Source: Petrosia ficiformis (Eukaryota; Porifera; Demospongiae; Haplosclerida; Petrosiidae). Taken from it: DNA of 64,000 bases. Below the pieces are notes generated by a model. That model searched no databases. It had not been told where the DNA came from and saw only the letters and a list, made by a program, of their open reading frames with translations. A program made the translations under genes and the position numbers. Shown here one piece after another: positions 1 to 12,711 of this stretch; position 1 is the stretch's first letter, and the number at the start of each line of letters is the position of its first letter. Location of the stretch: contig OX345636.1 of assembly GCA_947044365.1 (NCBI GenBank), positions 55,903,746 through 55,967,745 on the forward strand. The letters are read 5' to 3'.

Positions 1-1805
1 CTTTGAAATATGAGTAAACAGCAGCCTAAAAGTATAGTGCTTCAATTATAATGAATACATATCTTAGTAAATGATGTGTACACCAACGAATTGTTAAATC
101 TTCGGAACTGTAGTGACTGCTAAATTAATTATTTTGCTTTTGCAGTAGTAATCACAAGAGAAAGGGCATCTATAGGAAGGTCCCTTTAGGTTTGCCAGTG
201 TCACTATTTGTAATAGCTTATTAGACACTATTAATTATTGTTCAATGGAAGTGTTACTCAAGTGATGTCAAGAAAATAGCAAATCTAACAGGGCAAAACA
301 AATTCTTCTTGTTGACAAGAAAATTGACTAAATTTGCTGGATGCCCTTTGAGAATGTGCATGTCTAGTGATGATACTACAAATTCATTGTTATTAAGTCC
401 CTTAATAAGAAGATTGATTTCACATAATCATACAAGACATTTTTTGGACTCCTATGCACTTTGGGTTGATTTCTTACCAAAATAAGCACTCTAGTGCTTA
501 CATTTGTAAAGCCATTCAATATTTTTGTCTTGTATGAATATATCCTTTCCTTTAATGGTTTTGTTTACTACTACGTGTATAGGATATTTCCCTGATGGTA
601 TACTACTTAAATGATGCTGCCCACATATTTGAGAGGGTAGTTGGGTCATTTCTCTCCCTAAAAGCAGTTGTTTCTTCATATAAGAAGTCACGAAATTATA
701 TTGTTACATTTATATAGTCTCATATGGTATACGAATTATGTTAGGTGTACTGACATTGTTAGGGTTATATCAGGATGTTTTTGTTCTTACTCAAGCATGA
801 AATTATTGTATTCTGTGGTTTGTATAAGTATTATACTATTTTTAATGTGTAATATAGCTACTATACTATCCTTATATGAAGTGATGACCCTAAAAGCATC
901 CACATTAAATAGGTCATTTTTTTATGGTATAGCTGCTGTAAAAAGGGGAGCAACTTTGCATTTGATTTAGCCTCAAGGTACTGTTAGGTTTAAGTAAGAA
1001 AGAAGCGTTTTATCTCAAAAATAGAGCCAGGTTCACAGTCTGGGAGCAGAGGCAGAGTGTTTCTTTCAATAGAGTTATCAGTATTGTAAATAGAAAACAA
1101 CATAAGGTAGCTAATGAATATTAAATATTATGCAAATGGTAGTGGAGCTTTCAGAATAGATGAACCATAAACAAGCTGTTCCCAACAGGATGTTGTCAAA
1201 TAGAAAGAAATATTGAATTGTGGTGAATATCATCCGTGTGGTCAATTTAGGAAGTGAACCCACAATAACACAGGACTGAGAGTTGGAAAATAAAAGACCT
1301 ATCCCTGATGGCTTTCAAATCAAATCTAGAATCATTTTATACCAATACCTTGTTGTTATTAAAATAAAAATAGAATTAGTCTATAAAATTCCCAACTGTA
1401 TTATTGAAAATTAATTATTAAATGAGTGACTATATAACTTATATTGAGCAGAATATTCTCATCACTTGCTTGTTTCACTGAATACACTCATAGGTTATTA
1501 TTATTTAAAAACTCACTTGATATGTGCTTCCTAAGTGATCAACAGCGAGGAAAAGCCAGTAATGCCCTGATTAGTAGTAGTCGTCGGCGCCAGCTTATCG
1601 CAAGATTTAATATTTACACATTAGTCCCTTACGTGACGTGTCGTGTCGTGACGTGACTTACGTCATAAATAATTTTAATTACAAGGAGTATGCTAAAATA
1701 AAAACTCGTTGAAAAATAAAAGAGACAAAGTGTATATTCTCTCTCGTACAGTGAACATGATGTATAAAACACTGTGATGATGAGTTCGTGATGAAAAAAA
1801 GGTGT
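1..1805. other. No gene recognised; one dispersed repeat
   Basis: I see no convincing coding exon here. Short open frames (for example 668-970 and 1444-1656) have no recognisable domain or splice context. Bases 765-890 match 42789-42913 almost exactly and are listed separately. The end of the stretch abuts the first recognisable exon of the myosin pseudogene. Confidence 0.5.
765..890 (+). repeat. Dispersed repeat, copy 1 of about 125 bp
   Basis: This block, starting ttatatcaggatg and ending gaagtgatgacc, is repeated in the same orientation at 42789-42913 with only a handful of substitutions. The flanks do not match. No terminal inverted repeats were found, so the class is unknown. The few differences suggest a young or conserved repeat. 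Confidence 0.8.
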
Positions 1806-4003
1806 ATTACAGTAATGAGGATCAGGAAGAGACAGTACAATCTCATTTCTCTAAACCAAGGACTTCCACTGCCTCATTTAATATTCAATACTGTGACTTA
1901 TGAGACTTAAGATTTTGTACATAAGAACATTGATGCCATAATACCTGAACACTTAGAAATATTACAAAAGTCACAGGATTAAATTCATTTATTTTTTAAT
2001 GTATTTTTTTGTATCTGTAGTTTTGAGAGAGTCTATCTGAATAATGAATATTCTTAACTCAACCACTCCTCATTATATACGATGTATCAAACCAAATGAC
2101 ATGAAACTTCCATTTGAGTGAGTAATGACTCCAACATTTATGTATCTGTCACATGACTTTCACTTGGGAATGTAACGAGACATGGAATGAAAGAACTTGA
2201 TTATAAACACTTGCTGTTTGGGGATTTTATATGGGTAGCTAGTAGTATTCCTATAAACTAAAATTCATTGGTTTGTCTGTAAAAATGGTTGTATACATTT
2301 GATTAACATGTAAACATGTTCATTTGATTGATAAACTTATATGGCATGCTACTGGCTCAAAGACCTTCTTATTCATCACTGCACAGTTCTCTCTTTGGGC
2401 CAAATGGTGCAGTTGTTTGTGATTATATTGTCACTAACAGCATTAACTGTTTGTTAATAGGCTCAAGATGCATTGCAAATTGTTGACACAATTTGGCCCA
2501 TGCTTCAAAATAATTATATTGAATATATAATATACATGTATATACATGTTGTCTATTTATCTAGATTCAATCCTCAAAGAGTAGTGGAACAGTTAAGTGT
2601 GTGTGGTGCTCTTGAGATTATTCGTATAAGTTCTGCTGGATTTCCATCTCGTTGTGTGTATAGTGAGTTTTGTGAAAGATATACATGTGTAATCCTTCTC
2701 TTTTGGGATGAGAAACGGAAGAATTATGTAAAATCCATGTGTCAGTGCATTATTTATCAAAGTATGTTTACATCGTGATTTCATTTCATGTGACTTCAGC
2801 ATGTATACCATGTGATTGTTTCTTTTTCTCAAACATTACTTGTGGTGTAGTCATGTTATTAGCATTTTGATTTTCATTTGATATTTATATTATAATATTA
2901 ATACATTTATATGAGTATTTATGTGTTTATATGTCATGTAATGATAATTTGATATGTGTACAATATAATTATATACACTTCTGCAGGACACTGATAAATA
3001 CCAGTTGAGAAAAAGAAAGATATTTTTTCAAGCTGGACAAGTGAGTGTATAATGGTATATCTATTAATTATATTGCACAAGATGGTCTTTTGTATGTGCT
3101 ACTGGAATGTTGTTTGGCTTCATTAGTGTTGAGTAGTACAAGCAACATGTACCTGTAGACTATTACACTGAAGTCTTGTCAGTATTGAACAAACATGAAC
3201 GAAAAGTTAATACCAAAAGTCTTTTGAAAATTCCTCGCGGTTATTAATTTATTCTATTGGCTAGTGATAGTAGTACAGTGCATCCTCGGTTATCCGATTC
3301 TCGATTACCTGCCACCTAGTAGATTATTGGAACATAAATTTCAAAGGCTACTCATAATTACGAAAGCCATGTGGCAATTGTGAAACTACAAAATAAATGT
3401 AACATCAGAACCTTGTAGAGTCCAGAAATGGAAGAGAATAGTTTTAGTGGAAGCTGGATATTTGTAAGCTTATACTTACGTGTACATAAACATGTAATTA
3501 AATAAACAAGTACAGGAATTTTTTCCATGATCATAAATTCATAATAACTGTGATGATTATTGTACAATTGGCATTGAATTTAATTAATATTAATTGATTT
3601 CACTTATCTGAACAAATTCAATTATCCAAAGACTTCTTAAGTGTACCATCAACGAATATGTTTAGATAACTGAGGATGCACTGTATTTGGAATGACATCT
3701 TGATAACATGCTTACACACTGTAACTATCCACCTACACAAATATCAATGGTTTACTTACAAGACAATATTTATTAACTTGTTATGATGTACTGTGATCAT
3801 ATGTGATGTTGATTATGAATCATGCATTGATGTATTACTTGCATTTAATAATAGGTGGCTTATCTTGAGAAACTAAGAGCAGACAAGATTCATGAAAGTT
3901 GTGTTATATTACAAGCTCATATTAGAGGATGGAGTCAGCAAAGACAATATAAGAGAGTATGTATAGCTGTGAAAGGAATTCAGAGATACACTAGAGCAAG
4001 AAG
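1806..4003 (+). pseudogene. Decayed class V myosin fragment (motor C-terminus and neck)
   Basis: Five exon-like blocks keep the order of an unconventional (class V) myosin. About 1806-1976 reads as the loop with SHFSKPRTSTASF, then after a frameshift VTYET, an in-frame TAA at 1908-1910, and FVHKNIDAIIPEHL. Block 2021-2117 contains TTPHYIRCIKPND, the conserved motor motif, with an in-frame TGA at 2038-2040. Block 2565-2760 has the converter motif [16 protein letters not shown]. Block 2987-3040 encodes DTDKYQLRKRKIFFQAGQ. Block 3855-4003 encodes VAYLEKLRADKI followed by IQ-type light-chain binding helices. The donor after 1976 is gattaa rather than GT, and the donor after 2760 is offset by one base. 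Introns are retained, so this is a duplicated rather than a retroposed copy. No earlier motor exons or tail were seen. Assignment to myosin V is firm, inactivity is nearly so. Confidence 0.85.
3276..3683. mobile_element. Pogo/Tigger-like MITE in a myosin pseudogene intron
   Basis: The 408-bp element begins CAGTGCATCCTCGGTTATC and ends with the complement of CAGTGCATCCTCAGTTATC, giving inverted repeats of 19 bases with one mismatch. It is flanked by TA on both sides (3274-3275 and 3684-3685), the target duplication of Tc1/mariner/pogo elements. It has no coding capacity. It sits in the intron between the 2987-3040 and 3855-4003 myosin exons. Confidence 0.85.
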
Positions 4004-5107
4004 GTTAATATCAATGTACTAGATAATAGCACTGGGCGATAGAGGAGATAGTGTGGCTATCATTATCATCAGTGTTACTATCATGACAGTGATAGCTAAT
4101 ACCCCTACTATCGTCATAGTGGACATGTGGTTACAGGCGTGTGCATTTGACATCATCTCGCCTCAACAAACCCACAACCACATGACAAAATGTGAAGATG
4201 GCAAGGAATATTTCTGTCTTGAGAAAGAGCTGGCTATCGGAGGGTTGTAAGAGTGGTGTACGGACTCTGTCACAAGTAGAAAGTACTCAGAAACTGTATC
4301 CAAATTTTAGATTCACTGTCGTGAGAGTATTCACTGTCATTGAATTATCTATTAAATATCGCGATAGTTAAAAATGTCACTATTGGCCAGCTCTACCAGG
4401 TAGATGATAAACATCATAGGGTGAGTATGAGCAAGCAAGAATTGTATCATATGATTAGGAGAATACAGTAACCGTCCATCAAAGTGACATTTAAGCATGC
4501 AAGAAAGATCATTGTCTTGCTCAGGGTCTCTCCAATACAACTACAATAATTATAATAATTTTCATTTGACACACATCATCACATGAAAATCACATGATTT
4601 AGTTTTAGACTTATATCCAGTCTCAACACAAACGCAATACATCAGGAAATGGTGGAAGCCACATCAGTACCAAAATGCTGTTGTTTCTTGTCCACTTGAG
4701 TTTATTGCTGAACTTTACATAACTCTTTACCTAAAACATAAAGTACATGTATATGTATTATACACAGAAATATATTATACAGGACAGTACCTCTTTCCTC
4801 CTCATAATAACATGAGAATTTCCATACTGTATTTACATGTAAACATGTAATACATTTTATTATAACCTATTACACATTCCAGAATAAGAAATATGTCAGC
4901 TACAAATATAATAGTACAAAAGATGATGGTTGTATAAATACTAATTACAATTTTCTTATTGCTAACACTAATGTTTGTTGGTATGCTACACAAAATGACA
5001 TCTGATTATTTACACTCAAAGTCTGCATATGTAATGTAGATGTTAAGATAGACAGTATATAATCTTGAATGATTGGGTATATTAACTGCAGACCTAATAA
5101 GATAGAC
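4004..5107. other. No gene recognised
   Basis: AT-rich sequence with only short open frames and no recognisable domain, RNA gene or inverted repeat. The right part runs into the TAACAGACTC-type minisatellite that the hAT-like MITE interrupts. Confidence 0.4.
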
Positions 5108-5114
5108 ACATACC

Positions 5115-5530
5115 CAGTGGCGTGTCTAGACCAGAATACCAAGGGGGGCCTAGTACCTGTGTTGGTGTAATAATGGGGCACATAGTGTGCAGCAAATTTT
5201 TGAATTATTATTTATTCATTAGAGGTGTGGTCGACGTTGCGACATACGTTATGTACAACATGGTACATTATCGCTATTTTTGATGATGAGTCGGAAGACG
5301 ACTGAGAATCTGGCACTGTTCACAATCTTCGTGGGTCTACTGACTCAATGCTCTCAGACTTAGAGTCAGAGTCCAAATCAGACTCAGTTAATCCTGTAAT
5401 GGGGGCGAAATAGGGTCATTTCTGCAAACCACAATGCACGGAGGCATTAATTAGAATTGTTATTTAGACAACAGGGGGGGGCCTGATCCCCCCCAGCCCC
5501 CCCCCCCCCCCCTTAAACACGCCAGCGCTG
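5115..5530. mobile_element. hAT-like MITE with 7-8 bp target duplication
   Basis: Left end is CAGTGGCGTGTCTAG; the right end, read inverted, is CAGCGCTGGCGTGTTTA. ACATACC(C) flanks both sides (5108-5115 and 5531-5538), fitting hAT insertions. Long G and C runs near each end (5143-5148; 5475-5512) are also inverted. No transposase is present. The element lies inside a minisatellite whose units continue on both sides. Confidence 0.8.
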
Positions 5531-5940
5531 ACATACCCATTCTAACAGACTCACATTATTATGATAGACATAACAGTTTCATGCCCATTATAATATATAG
5601 AAACATTTTCATTATGATAGACACGTACTCCTTCTAACAAACATAACTTGACTAAAACACAAATCGGAATGGAATATGAAACAAAAACCGGAACAGAGCC
5701 ATACCCATTCATGTGAACGACACATAAAACCACAAGTGTCATTTTATAAATAAGGAGAGGAGCTCAATTGAGAGCGATTATGATGGACACATAACACAAA
5801 CACACCTTTATGAAAGACACCTATCCATTCTAACATACACATATGCAATATGATAGATACATAGTTACATACACATTCTAACAGACTCATACCCATTATG
5901 ATAGACTCACACCAATTCTAACATGATATACACACACACA
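5531..5940. repeat. Degenerate minisatellite
   Basis: Imperfect units built on catacccattctaacagac and ttatgatagacacata recur with variable spacing. A short stretch of the same array lies left of the hAT-like insertion (about 5097-5114), so the array predates the insertion. Confidence 0.7.
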
Positions 5941-7906
5941 AACAGGTGGAACTGAAATGTATGAGCTTGTGGTACACTCATGACAATCCATTTTATGTTC
6001 AGGTTCTGGAAAAGCCAGATATTACCTCAGAGACAACAAACAGATGTAATGTAATGATGTTACTGTAACTTGAGAGATTATAAATTTGGAAACGTTTAGT
6101 AGTTGATTGTTTTAAGGAATTCAATATTGATGTGGATATAAATAACCTCCTCACTGAAAACAAACCTGTAAATCATCTTCCTTTGCTGTTCATTTCCTAG
6201 TCACTTGGCAACATCATATCTATGATAATACTATTATAACTTTTACTACTTGTTATAACTGATATGATATTCCTTCCAGGTTACTGCAGAAATTTTGTAC
6301 CTGACACAACTTCAGTATAATAATTATGCTTCATTACCGACCCTCCACCTCCACACAACAATCAGGTTCACCCGATTAGATTGTAATCATGATAGTGAAA
6401 CCAGTATAACAGGAAAAGTTAAAGGGTAGCTTATCAATCAGTTATTTACTCATTAGTTAATAGTTGCCGAGCACCTTAGTGTGAGGCAACTAATCTGGGA
6501 GTGTAGTGAAATTTGGACCCTAGTTTATATATGGTTCTGTCACACTTAGGAAAGTAATAATTAATTGTACGACCACAGACACGTTAATCAGTTGACTGGG
6601 TGTAATGATTATGGCGTACTGCTCTAATGCAGAGACGAGTGAGGGACCTACCTATTAAAAGGTTTAGAACAGAAACAGCGAGATCTACATAGATGAGAGT
6701 GAACGAGAGGCAAGAATGTTGGCGAAGAGGACACAATATAGAGACAAGGAAAGATCAAAAAACGAAAAGAAATGATTTCAAATGGAAGATAGTAAATAAT
6801 TCACCAAGCGAGGCAGTCCTATGCATACGTATTCGCAGTTTACAACAATAAATAAAGGTGTGGAAACTACTTTTATAACAAGATATATTGAAAAAATGTA
6901 TCCTTGCTGACATATCAGAGCACTAGTGTCTCTAACTTTGTGTGTACTCTGAATACTGGGGCCTGCAGAAGTAAGTGTAACTGCACACTGAAACTGAAGT
7001 ACATGTATTTGTTGAAAATTAAAACCAAAATCATGTTTTAATCATGTCCTAAACTAAACTTAAAGAGCACAGATGAGTATCTCACTTCAGTATTTAAAGC
7101 TATCCTCTAACAACTAATTAGTATAATCAGGAGAGCATGAATCCCAAGGAGCGTAGAACAGCTATATGAAAGCTGTGTCAACCTTTGTCGAACGAAAGTA
7201 CTTGAGATAATGATATTCATAATGTGTTTCAAGTGTTATAGTGTAAACATACACGCCTAGCGCCGTGTCCTGCACATGATAAAAATGGCGACAAAAGCTG
7301 CTAAACGTACTATATACTAGACCTAGACGGCTGTGGAAAAAGGAGGTAAAGTACATGTATCTTATAAGTAGAGTGAGAGAAGTGGATGCTGTTCATTTCA
7401 TGAGCAACTAACCTTCCTCGGAAGTTCTTGTGAAGTTTATCCAACGTTGTTTTGGCCTGTAGCTTTTCTTTTTGGGCTGCCACTTATTTTATATATTCCC
7501 ATATTCATGGTTACATTAGTTTCAATAATATCCCCTTAAGACCATATTATAATGATTTGTTTTCTTGGTAGGTAATGCTTACAAGTATATAAGGTTCATA
7601 TATTCTAGCAATAATGTGTAAATAGGTTACATACAGTAATAAAGAATGGACAGTGTATATACTTCAAACATAAATCCCATGGTAATTCTGATAACTTGTG
7701 TGGATGTTATTAGTACAAGTTCATTTACATAACAATCACTCTGAAATGAATAAGTAACATAAATTGTTTAACAGATTTTAGAATGGTAATAATAATAATA
7801 CACCACAGGTTGTACCTATAATACTATGCTATATACATTGTATTAATATTATTTTTGTTACTATGCTTTGTTATGACATGTACTGTCAATATATATCAAT
7901 ATAATT
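5941..7906. other. No gene recognised; one partial repeat relative
   Basis: No plausible exons. The segment at about 6919-6975 (cactagtgtctctaac and following, with ggggcctg) is similar to 22979-23035, which lies inside the second TATCCCTAT-type MITE, so this is probably a relative of that family. The remainder is AT-rich and featureless. Confidence 0.45.
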
Positions 7907-8137
7907 ATGTGACCACAGCTGAGAAAATGTGCCACAAGAAACAAAAATTTATTTGTAGTTAGGAGCCAAATTTCACAAGAGTTTACATTCATTCTAATGC
8001 CAATTTATCAACATAAACGCTTAAAACTCAGCAAAGGTATGTCAGATTTCAAAAGTGATTACACCACTATGAAGAACAGCATGTTCAGATTTTGAAAAAT
8101 TGTTACTTGTGGCACATTTTCTCATCCACGGTCACAT
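7907..8137. mobile_element. Short inverted-repeat MITE
   Basis: The left arm reads tgtgacca, then gagaaaatgtgccacaag (7921-7938). The right arm is the complement of the same block (about 8107-8124) followed by the complement of tgtgacc. The total is about 230 bp with arms near 35 bp, non-coding. No unambiguous target duplication was identified. Confidence 0.75.
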
Positions 8138-8275
8138 ATATCAAGATGAAACGAAACTAGTACTTGTATATAATACAGGCTAACAGGGAAGACCTTCTAA
8201 TGACAATTCTTAATATATAGTAAGTGTTTGTAATGACTTCTTATAGTGTAGTAAGTATATTAGTATGAGACTATA

Positions 8276-8975
8276 TGTACACATGCCCATACAGTAATCC
8301 ATGTACATATACACATATAGTAATACATGTACATATACACATATAGTAATACATGTACATATACACCTATAGTAATACATTACATATATATACACATGTA
8401 GTAATATATGTACACATACACATGTAGTATTACATGTACACATACACATATACTAATACATATACATATGCACATACATGTATAGTAATACATGTACATG
8501 TACACATATACTAATACATGTACATATATATAGTAATACATGTACATGTACACATACAGTAATACATGTACATATATAGTAATACATGTACATGTACACA
8601 TATAGTAATACATGTACATATACACATATACATGTAGTAATCCATGTACATATACACATATAGTAATCCATGTACATATACACATATAGTAATCCATGTA
8701 CATATACACATATAGTAATACATGTACATATATACATATAGTAATACATGTACATATACACATATAGTAATCCATGTACAAATACACATATAGTAATACA
8801 TGTACATATACACATATAGTAATCCATGTACATATACATATATAGTAATCCATGTACATATACACATATAGTAATACATGTACACATACACATATAGTAA
8901 TACATGTACATATACACATATAGTAATACATTACATGTACACATACACATATAGTAATACATGTACATGTACACA
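8276..8975. repeat. Minisatellite of about 24-26 bp units
   Basis: About 27 imperfect copies of a unit built on catgtacatatacacata followed by tagtaata. Long overlapping open frames on the minus strand (up to 257 codons) are an artefact of the array, being low-complexity Tyr/Cys/Met/Ile repeats. The array ends exactly at the left terminus of the CACTG element. Confidence 0.9.
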
Positions 8976-9273
8976 CACTGTTAGAAATGGGGTGTACATA
9001 TACACCAGGGATGTAGTATACAAGGGTGTAGAAGCTCACATTGGGTGTATGATGTGGTTTTGGGGGGTAAAATAATGGAAGGTGTACCTTTTGGTTTGTC
9101 AAAGGTGTGAATGTTGTCAACCAGGGAGCAAATAATACCAATGACAATACCATGCATGCATGAGTAGTGATTGATACTACTAATTATACAGATAACACAG
9201 CTCTATATAAATAATTTTCCATTGCACACAGTCTTTATTCTCTTTGTATATCATCTCCATTTTAATATGTACA

Positions 9274-9359
9274 TCCTAGCCAAGTGGCGTACACCTAGGG
9301 CTATCACACCAAGAGTACCAGGTTCGATCCCAGAATCTACATTACTCTTTTTTTTTTTT
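9274..9359 (+). other. tRNA-derived (SINE-like) Pol III unit
   Basis: TAGCCAAGTGG at 9277-9287 fits an A box and GGTTCGATCC at 9321-9330 fits a B box, at a spacing usual for tRNA genes. A T-run of about a dozen bases starts at 9348 and could terminate Pol III. Acceptor and anticodon stems are poor, so this is a tRNA pseudogene or SINE head rather than a functional tRNA. It lies inside the CACTG element, downstream of the transposase gene. Confidence 0.55.
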
Positions 9360-9497
9360 CCAAATAGCTAATCCGCATGGCGTTTAAAGGGTTAAATACA
9401 ATGTATATAAATGTAGATAACCACACCTTTGTCAATAAATCTTGTATGAAGAAACAACCAAATCTTATGTGTAATTACAAAGAATACAAAAATGAGA

Positions 9498-12400
9498 TTA
9501 AAAAGTAAGACGATGCTTTATTGGAACCATTAGACTGTCACAGTTGTTCTTCAAATGAAGGGGGATATGTGAAACAAGGTTCTCATATTGCACAAAGCAT
9601 ATTTCAGTGCTGTTTTTTACTTCAAAAGCGTGGTAATGTGGGTTGTACGAACATGTGTATAATAGTAACACACTGAACACAATGATTTCATCAATAATGT
9701 TTACACTAGTTATCTTTCCAAATAAAGGAAACTCCTCATCAATTCCTACCACCACGACACAAGGTTTTTTATATGTGGTACCACAGACTTTTACCCACTT
9801 TGACCTAGATGACATAATTAAAATAAATTACATTATACAAAGGGCTCAACTAAGAGTGATCACATATGCATTGGGTATAAGTTATATAAATTACATACTT
9901 GTACGAATGAGAGTCTTCATTACCAACTGGAAATCCACTTGGCACTGTAACTACGTTACCTAATGAGCACAATATAATACATGCATCAGTTTATGTCCTT
10001 ATGATAGTAATATACATACCAGGTCCAACCTCAATGTCAACAGAGAATGAAGAATCATCCAGACGAAGGTAAGATTGTAATTGCTCATGTCTCAGTGCAA
10101 GTGTGTGGCAAATATTAATGTAGTTTCCAAGGGAATTAGCAAGGCGCTTGAAATAAGAATGTTTGGATTCATATCGCATGGTCCAGTGATGTTTCAAAGG
10201 TCCATATCTAGAAATAAGAAAGTATGGACAATATTAATTTTAATATTATACCAGAAGCCCTTAGGTTGGGGCTCATGATTATACATAAAAATATTACATC
10301 GGACTTACTGTCGAATTAATTCTGGCATGTGAACCATAAAATGCATCTTAGGGATGACAGGATTGGAGGGGTAGATGACTGTAAACTCATTATGATGATC
10401 TTCAATAAGTACTGACAAAAGGGATATGTCCTCTGGAGAAATGTCGGGAGCAAAAAGGATGTCGACGATGTCAAGAAGAAGAAGATATGACAGCCAATGC
10501 TCATCCTCCTCTGGTACCCAGTAACCTATCATCAGTGGTAGAAGTCGACCTAATAGCCACATCTGACTAGCTGAAATATTGACATGTTCAATTAATACAT
10601 GTACATGTATGACACAAGATGATGACACTACTTACCACTCTGCTTCAAAGAATTGAATCCACCACATGCACAACTAGCTGGGTTGTCAGCTGAAAGGACA
10701 CACAGTGTACCATAGAAAGTTTTAGGAGTTCCAGAAATTACAAAAGTACAACCATTCTCCTAATTAAGATGAAAAATATTCATAGTACAGTTAATGATTT
10801 ATGAATAACAAGTTAACTACAAATACCATTACAATGATTATGCATTATTATGAATATAATAGCACTTGCAAACATACTAATCTTTTAAGGTCTTCAACAA
10901 TTGGTTTCATGATAACATTCATGCCATACTTCTTATCAGAGTACTCTTGACAAGTGCTAACAATTGAATAGACCTCAGTTTAGACCGCACTTTCGGTACA
11001 CAATTACCCAGGGTGAAGTAAAATGCACCTGTATACAGTTGCATTATAGAAATAATGGATCTTGTAAAGTTAAATATATTATTACCAATTTTGTGAACAC
11101 TTCTTCTAGATCCAAGTGGATTACACAGTTCTAAATCATCATAATACAGAAACACCTACATGTATGTGTATTATATTAGATAATTATGATAGTGTGCATG
11201 GATGCTAATGTTACCTGTAGCCACTGAATACTGACACTGCAAAGTGGATGTTTAGAGAACTTTCGTCCGTCACAATAATCTCTCAGAATTGTATCCTTGC
11301 TTTTGTGACCTTTCTCAATCTATTACAATTATAGTTAACTATCACTGCGTGTACATATACAATAGCAAGTACAGTGTACAGCTGCATGTATACAATATAC
11401 AGTAGTTTACCTCAGTTAACAAATTGCTGTTTTGCAGTAATCTTTCAAGTGTTGAAAGTAGTGGTATATATTTCATTTCATCTTTTACCTCTACACACTG
11501 CCTCTTACTTCCACTTCCTCTCATCTTTCTCTCAGATCCTAATACAATTGTTTTAGGATCCTGTAGCAAATCACAAGGTACATGATATACATGTATGTAA
11601 TTATGACATTATTAAATATTGTAACTCTTACCACCATTGCAAACTTTTCCTTGAAATACTTCAGTTGGCGGTATTCAGACTCAAGTCCCTTGAAGGGTCT
11701 TCCATACTGTCCATCAACATCAAACACAGGATCAAGTGATAAGATTATTTCATCACTAACTTGAGAATTCCTCAGTTGTGCTTTTGTTACATTGTGAAGG
11801 TCTGACAGATATATTTGGAAGAGATCTGTTACATGTTCAGTGATTGATTCCATTGCCACTTGTGATATTTTGTGTTTTTCTTTGATCTTTAATATCCACT
11901 TAGCTGCGGCTCTCTTCAGAGCATCTGAATTTGAAACCACACTACTTTGGTCATCTATAGAAAGAAAAAAAACAAGACCTGTTAAAATATGACTATTATG
12001 TGATAAAAATTGTACAAATATATATATTATAGGATCAACTATAATATTAGTGTTGTTTTAGTTTGACAATAATGACCACTTTTAGTTAGTTATAGTTAAT
12101 TAATTTAGTTATAGTTAATTAATTTTAGGCTTACTAAAAGGGTTTTAGCACCTGTATTGGCATGTTAAATTATACAGATGGAACCCCTACTCTCCCTAGA
12201 CTATAGGATCGACAACACGCCCTATGAATATTAATGAGGTGCTGTGTATTACAGTTGACACTAACTATATTATACAACATTACCCATAAGTTCATATTCA
12301 TCCTCAAGATTAACTTCCTCATCACTGTTGTCTGCAGAGTCATCACAATCTGCGTTAATGATAACATCATCAATGGCATCTTCAGCATCATTACTGCAAT

Positions 12401-12671
12401 CATTGCTACCGAGTTGAAGGTTGGTATGAGTTTGAGTATGACGAGAATAGACATGGTGCTTGTAGGTAGTGATGTTTTGGTATCTCCTTTGGCACTTATT
12501 AAGTCCACATACAAAACTGAATCCTGGCTTACTTGAATGAACTTCAGTTAAGTGTCTCAAAAGAAACGACATAGAAGTTGTCCTCAAACTACACAGTTGA
12601 CACTGCTTAAACAGTTTCCATAACCACGTCACGTGAAAGTGTTGAATATTTGGCGCATGCGCAATAGACAT
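9498..12671 (-). CDS. C2H2-finger, TNP2-like transposase (one frameshift)
   Basis: Eleven exons inferred on the minus strand: 12671-12284, 11954-11632, 11560-11411, 11319-11215, 11155-11086, 11028-10878, 10759-10636, 10570-10309, 10207-10020, 9950-9899, 9804-9498, about 706 codons. Exon 1 carries two C2H2 fingers (CQLC...HLTEVH; FVCGLNKC...H). Later exons hold DYCDGRKFSKHP, YYDDLELCNPLGS, YGMNVIMKPIVEDLKRL, TFYGTL...DNPA..GGF and the C-terminal HFMVHMPELIRQYGPLKHHW. These follow the order of plant CACTA TNP2 transposases (aspartate-glycine motif; PLIEDLK; NDFPA-like; final MVHL...GP..RW block). Exon 6 has a one-base loss near 10945 (reading KST then shifting to KKYGMN); all other exon phases fit. 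It may be a dead copy, or the draft may have an error. The start at 12671 is 40 bp from the divergent SAM gene. Confidence 0.75.
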
Positions 12672-12711
12672 GTGTAAAAGTGCAGCTGCAAAGAGAATCT
12701 TTAATTAAGAG
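12672..12711. promoter_or_regulatory. Bidirectional promoter between transposase and SAM genes
   Basis: Only 40 bp separate the two start codons, so both transcripts must start within, or overlap, this gap and the neighbouring coding sequence. GCGCATGCGC lies just inside the transposase start (about 12653-12662), the palindromic core of an NRF1-type site. The same core recurs at 17293-17302 between the second divergent pair. No TATA box is evident. Confidence 0.55.

Noticed and set aside
8380..9153. 257-codon open frame on the minus strand (with overlapping 173- and 126-codon frames)
   Set aside because: Entirely explained by the 24-26 bp minisatellite; low-complexity Tyr/Cys/Ile repeats in all three frames.
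9643..9963. Plus-strand 106-codon frame
   Set aside because: Antisense shadow of the transposase's last exons, whose splice phases fit the minus strand.
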